Notes under the pieces: model-generated
Databases searched by the model: none
What the model saw: the letters and a program-made list of their open reading frames with translations, nothing else
What the model was told of the DNA's origin: nothing
Made by a program: the position numbers and the translations under genes
Shown: positions 54,616 through 62,849 of the stretch, piece by piece
How the letters are laid out: each line of letters starts with the position of its first letter
How positions within the stretch are numbered: the first letter of the stretch is position 1
Origin: a virus
Length of the DNA stretch: 64,000 nucleotides
Strand: one strand, 5' to 3'
Virus record (IMG/VR): IMGVR_UViG_3300042869_001887
Coordinates: 16,589 to 80,588 of that record

Positions 54616-55251
54616 ATGTTCAGACTATATTTTGGATTGGTATTCCTTTTTTTAACTAATTTATGTCTCTCACAAGACACAATAAGGTTAAAACACACAA
54701 ACTACACGTCAATTTACAGTAAATCAAAAAAATACCCTGTTTTAGTAGAATTTTGGGTGACAAAGAGTATGGTTGACTGCAAAACACCTTTAAAAAGAAA
54801 AGATAGTTTCAAACCAGACCCCTTATTACCAAATGAAACTGATAATATGAAGGATTTTGTAAATAGTGGGACAGACCGAGGTCATATGATGCCAGCAGCA
54901 GACAATTTATGTCAAACACAACAAATCCAAGATGAATGTTTTTACTTTTCAAACATTTCTGCTCAATATCATTCATTAAATGCTGGTGATTGGAAATCTT
55001 TGGAGGTTTATGTAAGAGAAACCGCTAAAGTAAAAGACTCAATAATGGTATGGTGTGGAAATTTAGGTGAATTGAAGAAAATTGGGAAAGTTACAGTACC
55101 AAAATATTGTTGGAAAGTGATTTTTATCAAAAAAGAGAACCTTTGGTCTGCATTTCTATTCGAAAATTCAACCTCAAAACCCGACGGTTTCAAAAACAAC
55201 GAGGTTACCGTTGAAGAAATAACAAAATTGACTGGATTCAGATTTCGTTGA
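54616..55251 (+). CDS. Secreted DNA/RNA non-specific endonuclease (NUC1)
   Basis: 211 residues. Signal peptide MFRLYFGLVFLFLTNLCLSQ. The NUC1 active-site motif DRGHMMPAAD (Asp87, Arg88, Gly89, His90) is intact, and the later NISAQYHSLNAGDWKSLEVYVR contains the conserved metal-binding Asn and the W-LE-xVR phrase. It cleaves single- and double-stranded DNA and RNA with a divalent metal. Export implies action in the periplasm or outside, such as against incoming competitor DNA or released host DNA. Confidence 0.88.
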   Translation: MFRLYFGLVFLFLTNLCLSQDTIRLKHTNYTSIYSKSKKYPVLVEFWVTKSMVDCKTPLKRKDSFKPDPLLPNETDNMKDFVNSGTDRGHMMPAADNLCQTQQIQDECFYFSNISAQYHSLNAGDWKSLEVYVRETAKVKDSIMVWCGNLGELKKIGKVTVPKYCWKVIFIKKENLWSAFLFENSTSKPDGFKNNEVTVEEITKLTGFRFR

Positions 55252-55456
55252 ACAAAAATTTGTTCAAATTATGAATTGTGTTGGCTGAATCCGCTTTGTC
55301 ATAACACAAGTCCCATAAAGTTTTGTTTTTGATGAAGGGATGTGGTTGTGTTTTAGACCAATTTCTTCCTTTTTCATAATCTTTTACAGTCCATGTTAGT
55401 TTACTTGAAGGTTTTTCCGCAAATAAACTTTTAATTTTCAATAACATTTTAAACAT
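55238..55456 (-). CDS. Small protein of unknown function
   Basis: 72 residues, perhaps 69 if the second Met is used. MLLKIKSLFAEKPSSKLTWTVKDYEKGRNWSKTQPHPFIKNKTLWDLCYD... reads like a short conserved domain of phage and Bacteroidota origin. No named family. Converges with the nuclease gene (14-nt overlap). Confidence 0.65.
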   Translation of the reverse strand: MFKMLLKIKSLFAEKPSSKLTWTVKDYEKGRNWSKTQPHPFIKNKTLWDLCYDKADSANTIHNLNKFLFNEI

Positions 55457-55463
55457 AACATAA

Positions 55464-55488
55464 AAAACCCCTCATTTGAGAGGGGTGT
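55464..55488 (-). terminator. Rho-independent terminator
   Basis: ACCCCTC-ATTT-GAGAGGGGT between minus-strand genes, with T-rich downstream flank on the minus strand. Confidence 0.7.
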
Positions 55489-55495
55489 GAATATT

Positions 55496-55690
55496 TTAAT
55501 ATAGTTTTTTAGTTTCATTGAACACTCTTTTCATTTCGTGCTCTAAAAAATCAATTTTTTTCTGATTTTCAGGTGATACATTGATATCCTCCGATTTAAT
55601 CAGTCTAACTTGTTCTTGTAATCTTTCATATTGATTTAATAATTTGTTATAAATCTGAGCTTTCTGATTATTTGATAAATTTTGATACAT
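55496..55690 (-). CDS. Small coiled-coil protein
   Basis: 64 residues, fully helical (MYQNLSNNQKAQIYNKLLNQYERLQEQVRLIKSEDINVSPENQKKIDFLEHEM...). Looks like an adaptor or dimerisation peptide. No family recognised. Confidence 0.65.
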   Translation of the reverse strand: MYQNLSNNQKAQIYNKLLNQYERLQEQVRLIKSEDINVSPENQKKIDFLEHEMKRVFNETKKLY

Positions 55691-55718
55691 AAAGTTTTTT
55701 TTTTAAAAATACACTACT

Positions 55719-56003
55719 TTATAAACTTGTAAATTGGTCTTGAAATTTTGTTTGGTCGTACAATTTATTTATTTTATTAGTCAATTTGTAAAATTCTCCT
55801 TCAGATTCAGTAGAAATTGTCTTACCAGTTTTGAACATTTGTTTTAATTCATCCAGTTTGGAAATATTATCATCAATTGAATCAATCAAACTATCATTTC
55901 CTGCAGAAGTTGAATAATCAACAGGTTGAACATAGATGTCTAAATCCATAGCCGTTTCTAATAGTTTCACTAATTGGGATTCTGTTATTATAATTGACTT
56001 CAT
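55719..56003 (-). CDS. Leader-bearing small protein
   Basis: 94 residues from the ATG at 56003. Leader MKSIIITESQLVKLLE|T, matching those at 30893 and 61821. The rest is acidic and helical (DSLIDSIDDNISKLDELKQMFKTG...). A TATATTTAT box lies 8 nt upstream. Possibly a small internal virion protein. Confidence 0.75.
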   Translation of the reverse strand: MKSIIITESQLVKLLETAMDLDIYVQPVDYSTSAGNDSLIDSIDDNISKLDELKQMFKTGKTISTESEGEFYKLTNKINKLYDQTKFQDQFTSL

Positions 56004-56057
56004 CTTGTACAATAAATATAAATAGTCAAAATAATAAATGGACTAGAATCCTACTTT

Positions 56058-56501
56058 TCAAATAAAATCTGAAACGGTAATATATTTTTTATTCAGGTTT
56101 TTTTTCATATCAGTGTACTTTTTTACGATGTGATAACTCCATCCATACCTTTCAAATATTGTCCATTCATCTTGGTGTTTCTTGAACAAAACCTCCAAGA
56201 TGTAATCGAAATTACCTCCCCTTCTCGAAATAATTCTAATTTTTTGCGAAGTTATAAATTCAAACCACTGCTTTAGAACATCTTGGTACTCTTCTTGTTT
56301 GAGAGAAAATAACCTGAAAAAACGATTGAAAAACTCCGAATTATAATGTACTTCACCATCACAATTTGATAAGAAATACCAATATTTGTCGTCTGTATTT
56401 ACAATCCAAGTCTCTCTTCCTGATGGAAAAAAAACACACTCCGATAAGTCCGAATTGAGTTTTTTGAAAATTATTTCTCTAAATCTGTCACTAATTTCCA
56501 T
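56058..56501 (-). CDS. Protein of unknown function
   Basis: 147 residues (MEISDRFREIIFKKLNSDLSECVFFPSGRETWIVNTDDKYWYFLSNCDGEVHYN...). Aromatic-rich alpha/beta protein, no recognised family. Confidence 0.7.
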   Translation of the reverse strand: MEISDRFREIIFKKLNSDLSECVFFPSGRETWIVNTDDKYWYFLSNCDGEVHYNSEFFNRFFRLFSLKQEEYQDVLKQWFEFITSQKIRIISRRGGNFDYILEVLFKKHQDEWTIFERYGWSYHIVKKYTDMKKNLNKKYITVSDFI

Positions 56502-56527
56502 TAAAAAATAATAGAGGTTATGACGTT

Positions 56528-56938
56528 TTAATCAATAAAAACTTTAAAATCACCTTCCAAATCAAACTGAGATAATTTCAATCCAACAAATTTTGCAAAA
56601 TGTAACATTTTATATCTGATATTAGGAAAAATATCCTCCCCGTATGCTTTATTAAATAATTTCTGAGTTACTTTGTCTGTACCGTTCCAACCAGAATCTA
56701 TTAAAAGTTCTTTCTTCATGGTAATTCTTACCAAATATTTCAAATCCTCCTCCCAAATGTAATACAAATCACCACCTAAAGTCTTTTTATGCTCAACCCA
56801 TTTAGCGCCTTTAGTTTCAAATGTCTTTATTTGTGGGAACTGTGGCGGTATAAGGTTATCCCATAATTTTTTCAACGGTTCAGTGTAATCAACGACCTTA
56901 TCTTTATCAGTCCAAGTATATTGAGATTCTTGTTTCAT
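56528..56938 (-). CDS. Protein of unknown function
   Basis: 136 residues from the ATG at 56938, chosen because GTATTTAT lies exactly 4 nt before it; longer in-frame starts would overlap the box. Alpha/beta (MKQESQYTWTDKDKVVDYTEPLKKLWDNLIPP...YIWEEDLKYLVRITMKKELLIDSGW). No family recognised. Confidence 0.75.
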   Translation of the reverse strand: MKQESQYTWTDKDKVVDYTEPLKKLWDNLIPPQFPQIKTFETKGAKWVEHKKTLGGDLYYIWEEDLKYLVRITMKKELLIDSGWNGTDKVTQKLFNKAYGEDIFPNIRYKMLHFAKFVGLKLSQFDLEGDFKVFID

Positions 56939-56961
56939 ACTCATAAATACAAAACACATTA

Positions 56962-56984
56962 AAAAACCCTCCGTAGGGAGGGTT
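56962..56984 (-). terminator. Rho-independent terminator
   Basis: AAACCCTCC-GTA-GGGAGGGTTT hairpin between minus-strand genes with flanking A/T runs. Confidence 0.75.
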
Positions 56985-56989
56985 TGTTT

Positions 56990-57400
56990 TTATTCTATAA
57001 CTTTAGTTAGAAAAAATCTTAAATTATATCCTTCATCCATATCTATTATGGATACCACAGCAATCGGAGACTCATTACTCACAAGTACATCTATTTTAAC
57101 AATATTATCTTCTTTTAGATTTTTAGCTGAATATCTAAACCCTGATAAAGTTTTTGTTTTGAGTTCTTCTTTACTGTTCAAATATATTTTGTACATGCTA
57201 GGGTTTTTTGCCTGAATGTTGATGAACTGGTCTTCAATTACCACCGTTATGTTGACATCTGAATTTTTTTGATAAAGTTCCCACTCCTTTTCGACTCTAT
57301 TCCAAGTATACATTTCTGTAATCGATGCTTTGTAATAGGTTTGAGTGAAACCAAAAATAGACGAAAAAATAAGAATAACACTGAGGATTAAATTTTTCAT
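56990..57400 (-). CDS. Small exported protein
   Basis: 136 residues with a signal peptide (MKNLILSVILIFSSIFGFTQ) and a beta-rich mature part (YYKASITEMYTWNRVEKEWELYQKNSDVNITVVIEDQFINIQ). No family recognised. Ends close to a terminator; the upstream cyclophilin gene is 8 nt away, so they are co-transcribed. Confidence 0.7.
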   Translation of the reverse strand: MKNLILSVILIFSSIFGFTQTYYKASITEMYTWNRVEKEWELYQKNSDVNITVVIEDQFINIQAKNPSMYKIYLNSKEELKTKTLSGFRYSAKNLKEDNIVKIDVLVSNESPIAVVSIIDMDEGYNLRFFLTKVIE

Positions 57401-57408
57401 TTTTTGTA

Positions 57409-57840
57409 TTAGATTACGGTAATTGAATTGATTTTCTCACCTTGTTTAATTTGGTCAATAAGTTCCAAACCCTCAATAACTTTACCAAAACATGTATGGT
57501 TTCTATCAAGATGTTGAGTATTTTGTCTGTTGTGACAGATAAAAAATTGAGAACCTCCGGTATCTCTACCTGCATGAGCCATAGATAAGACTCCCTTGTC
57601 GTGAAATTGTTTTTGAGCATTTACTTCACATGAAATTGTGTATCCAGGTCCACCGGTACCGTCTCCACGAGGACATCCTCCTTGACAAACAAATCCAGGA
57701 ATTACCCTGTGAAAACTTAGTCCGTCGTAGAAGTTTTTGGAAATTAAATCTAAGAAATTTTTTACTGTGATAGGGGTTTCGTTATCATATAACTCACATA
57801 CCATATCACCTCGGTCTAGTGAAATTTTAATTTTTGACAT
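57409..57840 (-). CDS. Cyclophilin-type peptidyl-prolyl isomerase
   Basis: 143 residues. Cyclophilin landmarks are intact: FYDGLSFHRVIPGFVCQGG (active Arg), GGPGYTISCE, GVLSMAHAGRDTGGSQFFICH and LDRNHTCFGKVIEGLELID. No signal peptide, so cytoplasmic. It catalyses cis/trans proline isomerisation and may help fold phage structural proteins. Bacterial-like small form, probably acquired from the host. Confidence 0.93.
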   Translation of the reverse strand: MSKIKISLDRGDMVCELYDNETPITVKNFLDLISKNFYDGLSFHRVIPGFVCQGGCPRGDGTGGPGYTISCEVNAQKQFHDKGVLSMAHAGRDTGGSQFFICHNRQNTQHLDRNHTCFGKVIEGLELIDQIKQGEKINSITVI

Positions 57841-57887
57841 ATATTATTTTTGATAAGAATAAGTTTTTGTTTTGATAAAAACAACAA

Positions 57888-58055
57888 TTATTCATCTTCA
57901 CAAAGAAAAAATCTCGACCCGTTGAAATCAATCCACTCAGTTCCAACTTGATACTTTGGTGAATTTTTGATTTTAAATATTTTTGAGTAACCTACGTCGT
58001 ATTTGATAATAATTTCATTTTCACTAAAAAAAATACTTCCTATTGTACGACTCAT
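57888..58055 (-). CDS. Small protein of unknown function
   Basis: 55 residues from the ATG at 58055, fixed by CTATTTAT exactly 4 nt upstream. Beta pattern (SRTIGSIFFSENEIIIKYDVGYSKIFKIKNSPKYQVG). Looks like a KTSC-type or similar tiny beta protein ('YEVG' type), not certain. Confidence 0.7.
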   Translation of the reverse strand: MSRTIGSIFFSENEIIIKYDVGYSKIFKIKNSPKYQVGTEWIDFNGSRFFLCEDE

Positions 58056-58079
58056 ATTGATAAATAGGGCAATAAACAA

Positions 58080-58104
58080 AAAACCCTCTCGTTTGAGAGG
58101 GTTT
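58080..58104 (-). terminator. Rho-independent terminator
   Basis: AAACCCTCTC-GTTT-GAGAGGGTTT with flanking A/T runs, ending the unit of the gene at 58125-58610. Confidence 0.8.
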
Positions 58105-58124
58105 TATATAAATTATTTGATTTT

Positions 58125-58610
58125 TTAAACCATATCAGAAGGTTCAACACCAGTACTAGCAAAATCTGCTTTAGGTACCCATTCGTCTTTCGAATTTTTC
58201 ATACAGAATTTTTTTCTGAGTCTTTTAACAAAAGAATCAGATTTGTATTTTATAACTTGAGGAGCGTCTCCTTCTTTTGCACCTTCAACTTCTTTCTCTA
58301 TGTCTGTTTCCAAATGTTCATCTGCACATTTGTAAGAAACTTTAACTTCTTGTTTTTGAGATTTACCACCTAATGAAGTTTGTGAAGATTTGACATCTAT
58401 TCTTACAACACCATTCAAATCCTGTACAACTTTAGAAATCACAAATCTTTTATCTAATTTATTAGTTTCATCATAAAGATTTATTGTTTCACCTCTTTTG
58501 ATATCAGGTACTGTGGGCATTAAAACTTGTTCAACAATAGTTCTTTTTGGAGAATGCATTTCTAATATTCTCATTTTTTCTTCTTCACTAACAAAAAAAG
58601 TACTTTTCAT
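58125..58610 (-). CDS. Leader-bearing protein of unknown function
   Basis: 161 residues. Leader MKSTFFVSEEEKMRILEMHSPKRTIVE|Q combines the V-S-E-E-E-K-x-x-I-L module with a final IVE|Q. Then a beta-rich part (INLYDETNKLDKRFVISKVVQDLNGVVRIDVKSS). ATATTTAT box 14 nt upstream. Probably a packaged virion protein, by the leader; no family. Confidence 0.75.
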   Translation of the reverse strand: MKSTFFVSEEEKMRILEMHSPKRTIVEQVLMPTVPDIKRGETINLYDETNKLDKRFVISKVVQDLNGVVRIDVKSSQTSLGGKSQKQEVKVSYKCADEHLETDIEKEVEGAKEGDAPQVIKYKSDSFVKRLRKKFCMKNSKDEWVPKADFASTGVEPSDMV

Positions 58611-58650
58611 AATCGATTTTTTATATAAATATATCTCTCAGAAGAAAAAA

Positions 58651-60231
58651 TTAGTAAAGTCTGAAAGATTCTAAATCAGGGGACATATCATTCCAATATC
58701 TACTTTTCAAATCAAAAGCATTCTTCTTTTTCAAAAAATTACCCTTTTCATCATATATTTTTATTTTTTCATTAGGTATATTTCTCCGAAAATTCGCAAC
58801 AAATATGTATTTTTTACCATCTTTACCTTTCAAAACATCAGTCCACTCACCTTCGCGCATTCCTCTTAAAAATTTACCTTGTGATTTGATACTACCATCA
58901 GCAAAATAGTATGTCCACTCACCCAGTTGTGAATTATCAACACCTAGCGTACCTATTGCATTTACACTTCCTGAAGGGTTGAAAAATATAGTTTTTCCGT
59001 AAGCTGGATTTGGTCTCCATCTTTCATTATCTTGCCTTCTTGCAGTACTCACATATCTAACTTTTCCTGTTGAAGTAAAACCGGTTACCTCAATTGGATT
59101 ATTGTCATAATCAATCATTCTATATACACCGTCTTCATCTCCCATAATCCAAACCCCAACTCTCTCCCCGAGTTTATATTTTCCTTTTTTGTGTACTTCT
59201 CCATTTGGATGGTAAGATTCAAATTCACCATCTAATCTGTCATTCGGACCAATAAATCCTTTTTCTTGTATTTTTTTTTCATCAAAATATTCTACATAAG
59301 GACCACGAACAACACTATTTACATAAGTTCTTATAGCATCAAGTCTACCCCTATCAAATTCTTTCCATAAACCTTGTTTACGTCCTCTGTCATCGAGGGT
59401 GCCCTTACCCTTCACAGGTATTTCGAAATTACCAGGAAATTTAGGATTTTCAATACTATATTTTGGAACCATATCGCCGACCCATTCGAAAAATTTTAAT
59501 TGTTTTATGTTGTGTCTTTCTCTATCGTTTTTGTCCATGAATTGACCGGACTCGTAGTGCAATTGGTATGGTGACCTTGAGTCGTCTAAATTAAACAACA
59601 AAAAATAACTTGAACCTCTTGGGTCGGTCAGATATTCTCTAAAGTAATGATATTGACCTATCGTACAAATATCAATTTTAGCTCCTCTGTTTCTTCCTTT
59701 ACATCTACCTAGAATGTCTCTGTATTGTTTCCAAACTTCTTTCCCTACTCGAAAAATTTGAAAAACTTGATATTGAAAATTTCCATTGTCATATATCCCC
59801 AAATATTTTATTCCTCCTGTATTTTCTAATTTTTCGATATCATTTTTACTTACAAAATTGTCTTTACCTTGAATTTCTGTAAAAGTTAAATCACCTTCAC
59901 GAACATTGAAAACTTCATCTAAAAATTTTTGAAGGTCCTCTGCAGTTTTATAAAGATTTATATCCTTGTGAGTAAATTTCTTTTTGTTTTTTTCGAATAT
60001 GTCGAAATATTCTTTGTACTTGTATATATCCTCGGCTTTAATCATGCCGGTACCTACTCTTTTAGCGAGCCAAGCAATTATATAAAATTTATTTGCCGCA
60101 ACCTCTAAGATTTTTTCAAAATCCTTTTCAGTCATGGGTTTACCATCACCAACATATTTGTCCTTTAATTGTTGTAATTGTGAAGCTAAATCCTCCAACA
60201 ATATTCTTCTTATTGTTTCGCGTAAAATCAC
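58651..60231 (-). CDS. Leader-bearing MORN-repeat protein
   Basis: 526 residues, GTG start. Leader MILRETIRRILLE|D. A helical N-terminal domain, then at about 165-235 a block DILGRCKGR...DICTIGQYHYFREYL...SYFLLFNL, distantly like the WCT domain proteins. From about 265 onward, repeats of the MORN-2 kind: GLWKEFDRGRLD, GPYVEYFDEKK, GEFESYHPNGEVHKKGKYKLGERVG, GEWTYYFADGSIKSQGKFL, GEWTDVL. MORN repeats often bind lipids or scaffold proteins. Likely packaged; function unknown. The start is supported by a TATTTAT box just upstream. Confidence 0.82.
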   Translation of the reverse strand: MILRETIRRILLEDLASQLQQLKDKYVGDGKPMTEKDFEKILEVAANKFYIIAWLAKRVGTGMIKAEDIYKYKEYFDIFEKNKKKFTHKDINLYKTAEDLQKFLDEVFNVREGDLTFTEIQGKDNFVSKNDIEKLENTGGIKYLGIYDNGNFQYQVFQIFRVGKEVWKQYRDILGRCKGRNRGAKIDICTIGQYHYFREYLTDPRGSSYFLLFNLDDSRSPYQLHYESGQFMDKNDRERHNIKQLKFFEWVGDMVPKYSIENPKFPGNFEIPVKGKGTLDDRGRKQGLWKEFDRGRLDAIRTYVNSVVRGPYVEYFDEKKIQEKGFIGPNDRLDGEFESYHPNGEVHKKGKYKLGERVGVWIMGDEDGVYRMIDYDNNPIEVTGFTSTGKVRYVSTARRQDNERWRPNPAYGKTIFFNPSGSVNAIGTLGVDNSQLGEWTYYFADGSIKSQGKFLRGMREGEWTDVLKGKDGKKYIFVANFRRNIPNEKIKIYDEKGNFLKKKNAFDLKSRYWNDMSPDLESFRLY

Positions 60232-60259
60232 AATATAAATACCCGTAGGAATAAAAAAA

Positions 60260-60277
60260 CCTCGGATTTTATCCGAG
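60260..60277 (-). terminator. Rho-independent terminator
   Basis: CCTCGGAT-AA-ATCCGAGG on the minus strand with a T run; the stop codon of the 36-residue basic protein lies in its loop. Confidence 0.85.
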
Positions 60278-60379
60278 GTACTTTTTTAATATTTGATTAT
60301 TAGCTGCGATTCTTTTGTTTGTTTTTCTTCCTGATTTTTTACTTCTCGTAGGTTTGAAAAACTTTTTTGTTCTAGCCAT
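60269..60379 (-). CDS. Small very basic protein, 36 residues
   Basis: 36 codons: MARTKKFFKPTRSKKSGRKT then a Lys/Asn-rich end KKYLG. Net charge is very high. GTATTTAT box 13 nt upstream, terminator at the stop. Probably binds nucleic acid. Similar in kind, not sequence, to the protein at 51972-52103. Confidence 0.75.
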   Translation of the reverse strand: MARTKKFFKPTRSKKSGRKTNKRIAANNQILKKYLG

Positions 60380-60410
60380 GATGTTTTTTTCAATAAATAC
60401 ATCGTTTGAC

Positions 60411-60626
60411 CTATCCATTCATTTCATTCAAGAATTCGTGGATAATTTCTTGAATTTCATCTTCATTCCCTTCTTCATCATCCCAAGAAATCTCATCTGT
60501 AGTTACATTCCAGTCATCCCAATCATTCCAATTAGCGTTGATTGTGAACTTTTTTCCGTCTTCGGTTTCTCCGTTAAACATTACAGTTTTAGAAACTGTT
60601 TTTGGTGATTCGTAGTCAATATACAT
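60411..60626 (-). CDS. Small acidic protein
   Basis: 71 residues from the ATG at 60626 (MYIDYESPKTVSKTVMFNGETEDGKKFTINANWNDWDDWNV...). Very acidic Trp/Asp-rich stretch, beta N-terminus. No family recognised. A longer in-frame start would lack the usual spacing. Confidence 0.65.
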   Translation of the reverse strand: MYIDYESPKTVSKTVMFNGETEDGKKFTINANWNDWDDWNVTTDEISWDDEEGNEDEIQEIIHEFLNEMNG

Positions 60627-60671
60627 ATGTTTTTTTTTCAAAAGTAACACTTTTTTTTGAAATAATAAAGT

Positions 60672-61502
60672 TTATGAGAAACCTAATTTATCTTCTGAAT
60701 ACCCATGATTTTTCCAAATTTCTCTTATCTCTTTTTTGTGGTCAATGCTCAGATATCCGTAGGGGCTGAAAGACACGAAAGACACACCGATAATAAATTT
60801 CCTATTATTTTCAATTTTACCCCGAATAGCACGAACGTTAGCTAATTTAGGGATTTGTTTAATTTCTTTTTTTATTTTAGGAAATATATTTTTAACCCAA
60901 TTATTGTATCCGACATAGTCATATTCTTGGACTGAAATTTGAATACCTCCAAATCTAGATTCTCCAACCTCAATACCCATATAATTCTGTAAAAGTCTCT
61001 CTATGTCTCTATCCAACGAAAATCTTGTTGGGAATGTCTCGTTGGATTTAATCCAACTCTCGAAATCAACCTCAACACTACATTCTAACTCAAATGGTTT
61101 TGGTTCGGTAAATTCTAATTTTACAAATTTTGGTAAATCCAATCTTTTAACAAGAAATTCAAAATTTTTTCTATATGTCTCCAAGAATTTAGTTTCGTGT
61201 TCGTGATATAGAGGTAATTCTATACGACCTAAACTGAGTAGATGTCTAAGTATATCTTTTTTATCAAAATCGTATTCATCTTGGTCACCTGAATCAAGTA
61301 AACCTATATCTTTCAGAAATTCATTGAAATACCTTCTTTGAAGGTAAGTAATTGCAAATCTTTTTTGATTTATCTCTGGTTTTTTCTCTTGTAACCAACT
61401 TCTAAAAAAAACATTGATAATATCATGTATGTCATCATAATCCAAATCCTCTAACGAGACTGTCTCAATCAATAATCTTATATTACTTTTTAAAAGACTC
61501 AT
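60672..61502 (-). CDS. Leader-bearing protein of unknown function
   Basis: 276 residues. Leader MSLLKSNIRLLIE|T. Two domains by composition: helical (to about 110), then alpha/beta (LEFTEPKPFELECSVEVDFESW...GGIQISVQEYDYVG...NVRAIRGKIENNRKFIIGVSFVSFSP). No family recognised. The start overlaps the upstream gene by 4 nt. Confidence 0.75.
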   Translation of the reverse strand: MSLLKSNIRLLIETVSLEDLDYDDIHDIINVFFRSWLQEKKPEINQKRFAITYLQRRYFNEFLKDIGLLDSGDQDEYDFDKKDILRHLLSLGRIELPLYHEHETKFLETYRKNFEFLVKRLDLPKFVKLEFTEPKPFELECSVEVDFESWIKSNETFPTRFSLDRDIERLLQNYMGIEVGESRFGGIQISVQEYDYVGYNNWVKNIFPKIKKEIKQIPKLANVRAIRGKIENNRKFIIGVSFVSFSPYGYLSIDHKKEIREIWKNHGYSEDKLGFS

Positions 61503-61783
61503 AATATTTGGAAATCTATTGGTTTTTTCAAAATATCTCCATAACCCAAAGTAGAGAGAACAAACCTCATATTCCTAAGATGCTTTTCGATAATTTCATC
61601 AAATTTCATGTTATATTTTCTTTTAATCATAGCCGGAACGCCTAACAAAAAAGTTACTTTTGGTTTTCCTCTTGATAGGAAGTCTACTATGAAATCGAAA
61701 TCGTCGATTTCACCATTTGTAAATTTAGAAAAAAGGTCTTTGATTATTCCTCTATCTTTTTGTAAATCATCAAATGTTTTCAT
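61499..61783 (-). CDS. Protein of unknown function
   Basis: 94 residues, alpha/beta (MKTFDDLQKDRGIIKDLFSKFTNGEIDDFDFIVDFLSRGKPKVTFLLGVPAMIKRKY...). No family. The start is fixed by a TATATTTAT box 5 nt upstream. Divergent from the gene at 61821. Confidence 0.75.
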   Translation of the reverse strand: MKTFDDLQKDRGIIKDLFSKFTNGEIDDFDFIVDFLSRGKPKVTFLLGVPAMIKRKYNMKFDEIIEKHLRNMRFVLSTLGYGDILKKPIDFQIL

Positions 61784-61820
61784 AAATAATAAATATAAAC
61801 CTCAGGTATATTTATCAATT

Positions 61821-62846
61821 ATGAAGTTTAGACTGACTGAAAGTCAATTTGAGTTTTTATTCGAGAACATATATGATAAGGTTCCTGAAACGGTGATTTT
61901 CAAACTTTTCAAGTATATTCAAGCATACAAGAAAAAAGGAAGAAATAGGGAAGATTTATTACAATTTATAAAAAAAACCCTCACTTTGATGGGTATTTCC
62001 GAGGAATACTCTCTTTTTGTTTTGGAATCCTATCTTTTAAATTTTCGAAAAGATGGAGATTATTCTGGTCTCACAAAAGAAAATTTTATTGACCCAAGAA
62101 AAACAAATAGACAAAAGTGGACTCCTAACACAAAGTCGAACTTATTTACTGTTGCACAACTACCCTTCCGTGGTTCGAATTTGGAAGGTATATGGAAGAC
62201 AGACCCAAAGGGTGTTGGATATTACGAAGTTACATCATATGGTTGGTACCCAATCTATATTTTTAAAAATGGAATTTGGTACGAAAATTTAAATAGATAT
62301 TCCTCGTCAACGGGTAGACAAATGAGTAATGCAAATCCCGTGGAAAGGTCTTGGAATGAAGATTTGGGTGAAACTGTATATGTTTTGGATGAGCCAGAAA
62401 TGAAGAGATTAAAATCTGGTGCAACTCACGATGAGATAATGAACAGTAAAATCGAAAGATTGAAATCTAAAGAAAAAGAATTTCAATCTAAAAGGATATC
62501 ATCTGCACAACATAAAGATTGGTATTGGCGTCAAAATGAAAATCAAGCACCAAATTTCAGAGCAAAATTTAAAATAAATTCAATAAAAACGGAAGGTGAT
62601 AAAGCAACGATAGTTATTGATATTTATGACGTTGTTAAAACTTTACATGGTAAAAGTATACTTACTCCTGAAAATTATTTGAAAGGGGAAATCCCAAATG
62701 TGACAAGAGAAAAAGTTGAGGAATCCATAAGAAGAAAGTTGTTATCGGACTTGAGAGGTTTCATAGGTCCAAGATTCCATTGGTACCAAGCAAATATTCC
62801 TAAAGATTCCCTTATAACTTTGGAATTTAATCATTTAAAAAAATAA
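61821..62846 (+). CDS. Leader-bearing protein of unknown function
   Basis: 341 residues. Leader MKFRLTESQFEFLFE|N. Central aromatic stretch (GIWKTDPKGVGYYEVTSYGWYPIYIFKNGIWYENLNRYSSSTGRQM), then a coiled region (about 205-235) and a final beta part (FRAKFKINSIKTEGDKATIVIDIYDVV). No family recognised. The start is set by a TATATTTAT box 5 nt upstream, far inside a longer frame that would begin in the divergent gene. Confidence 0.8.
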   Translation: MKFRLTESQFEFLFENIYDKVPETVIFKLFKYIQAYKKKGRNREDLLQFIKKTLTLMGISEEYSLFVLESYLLNFRKDGDYSGLTKENFIDPRKTNRQKWTPNTKSNLFTVAQLPFRGSNLEGIWKTDPKGVGYYEVTSYGWYPIYIFKNGIWYENLNRYSSSTGRQMSNANPVERSWNEDLGETVYVLDEPEMKRLKSGATHDEIMNSKIERLKSKEKEFQSKRISSAQHKDWYWRQNENQAPNFRAKFKINSIKTEGDKATIVIDIYDVVKTLHGKSILTPENYLKGEIPNVTREKVEESIRRKLLSDLRGFIGPRFHWYQANIPKDSLITLEFNHLKK

Positions 62847-62849
62847 TAT

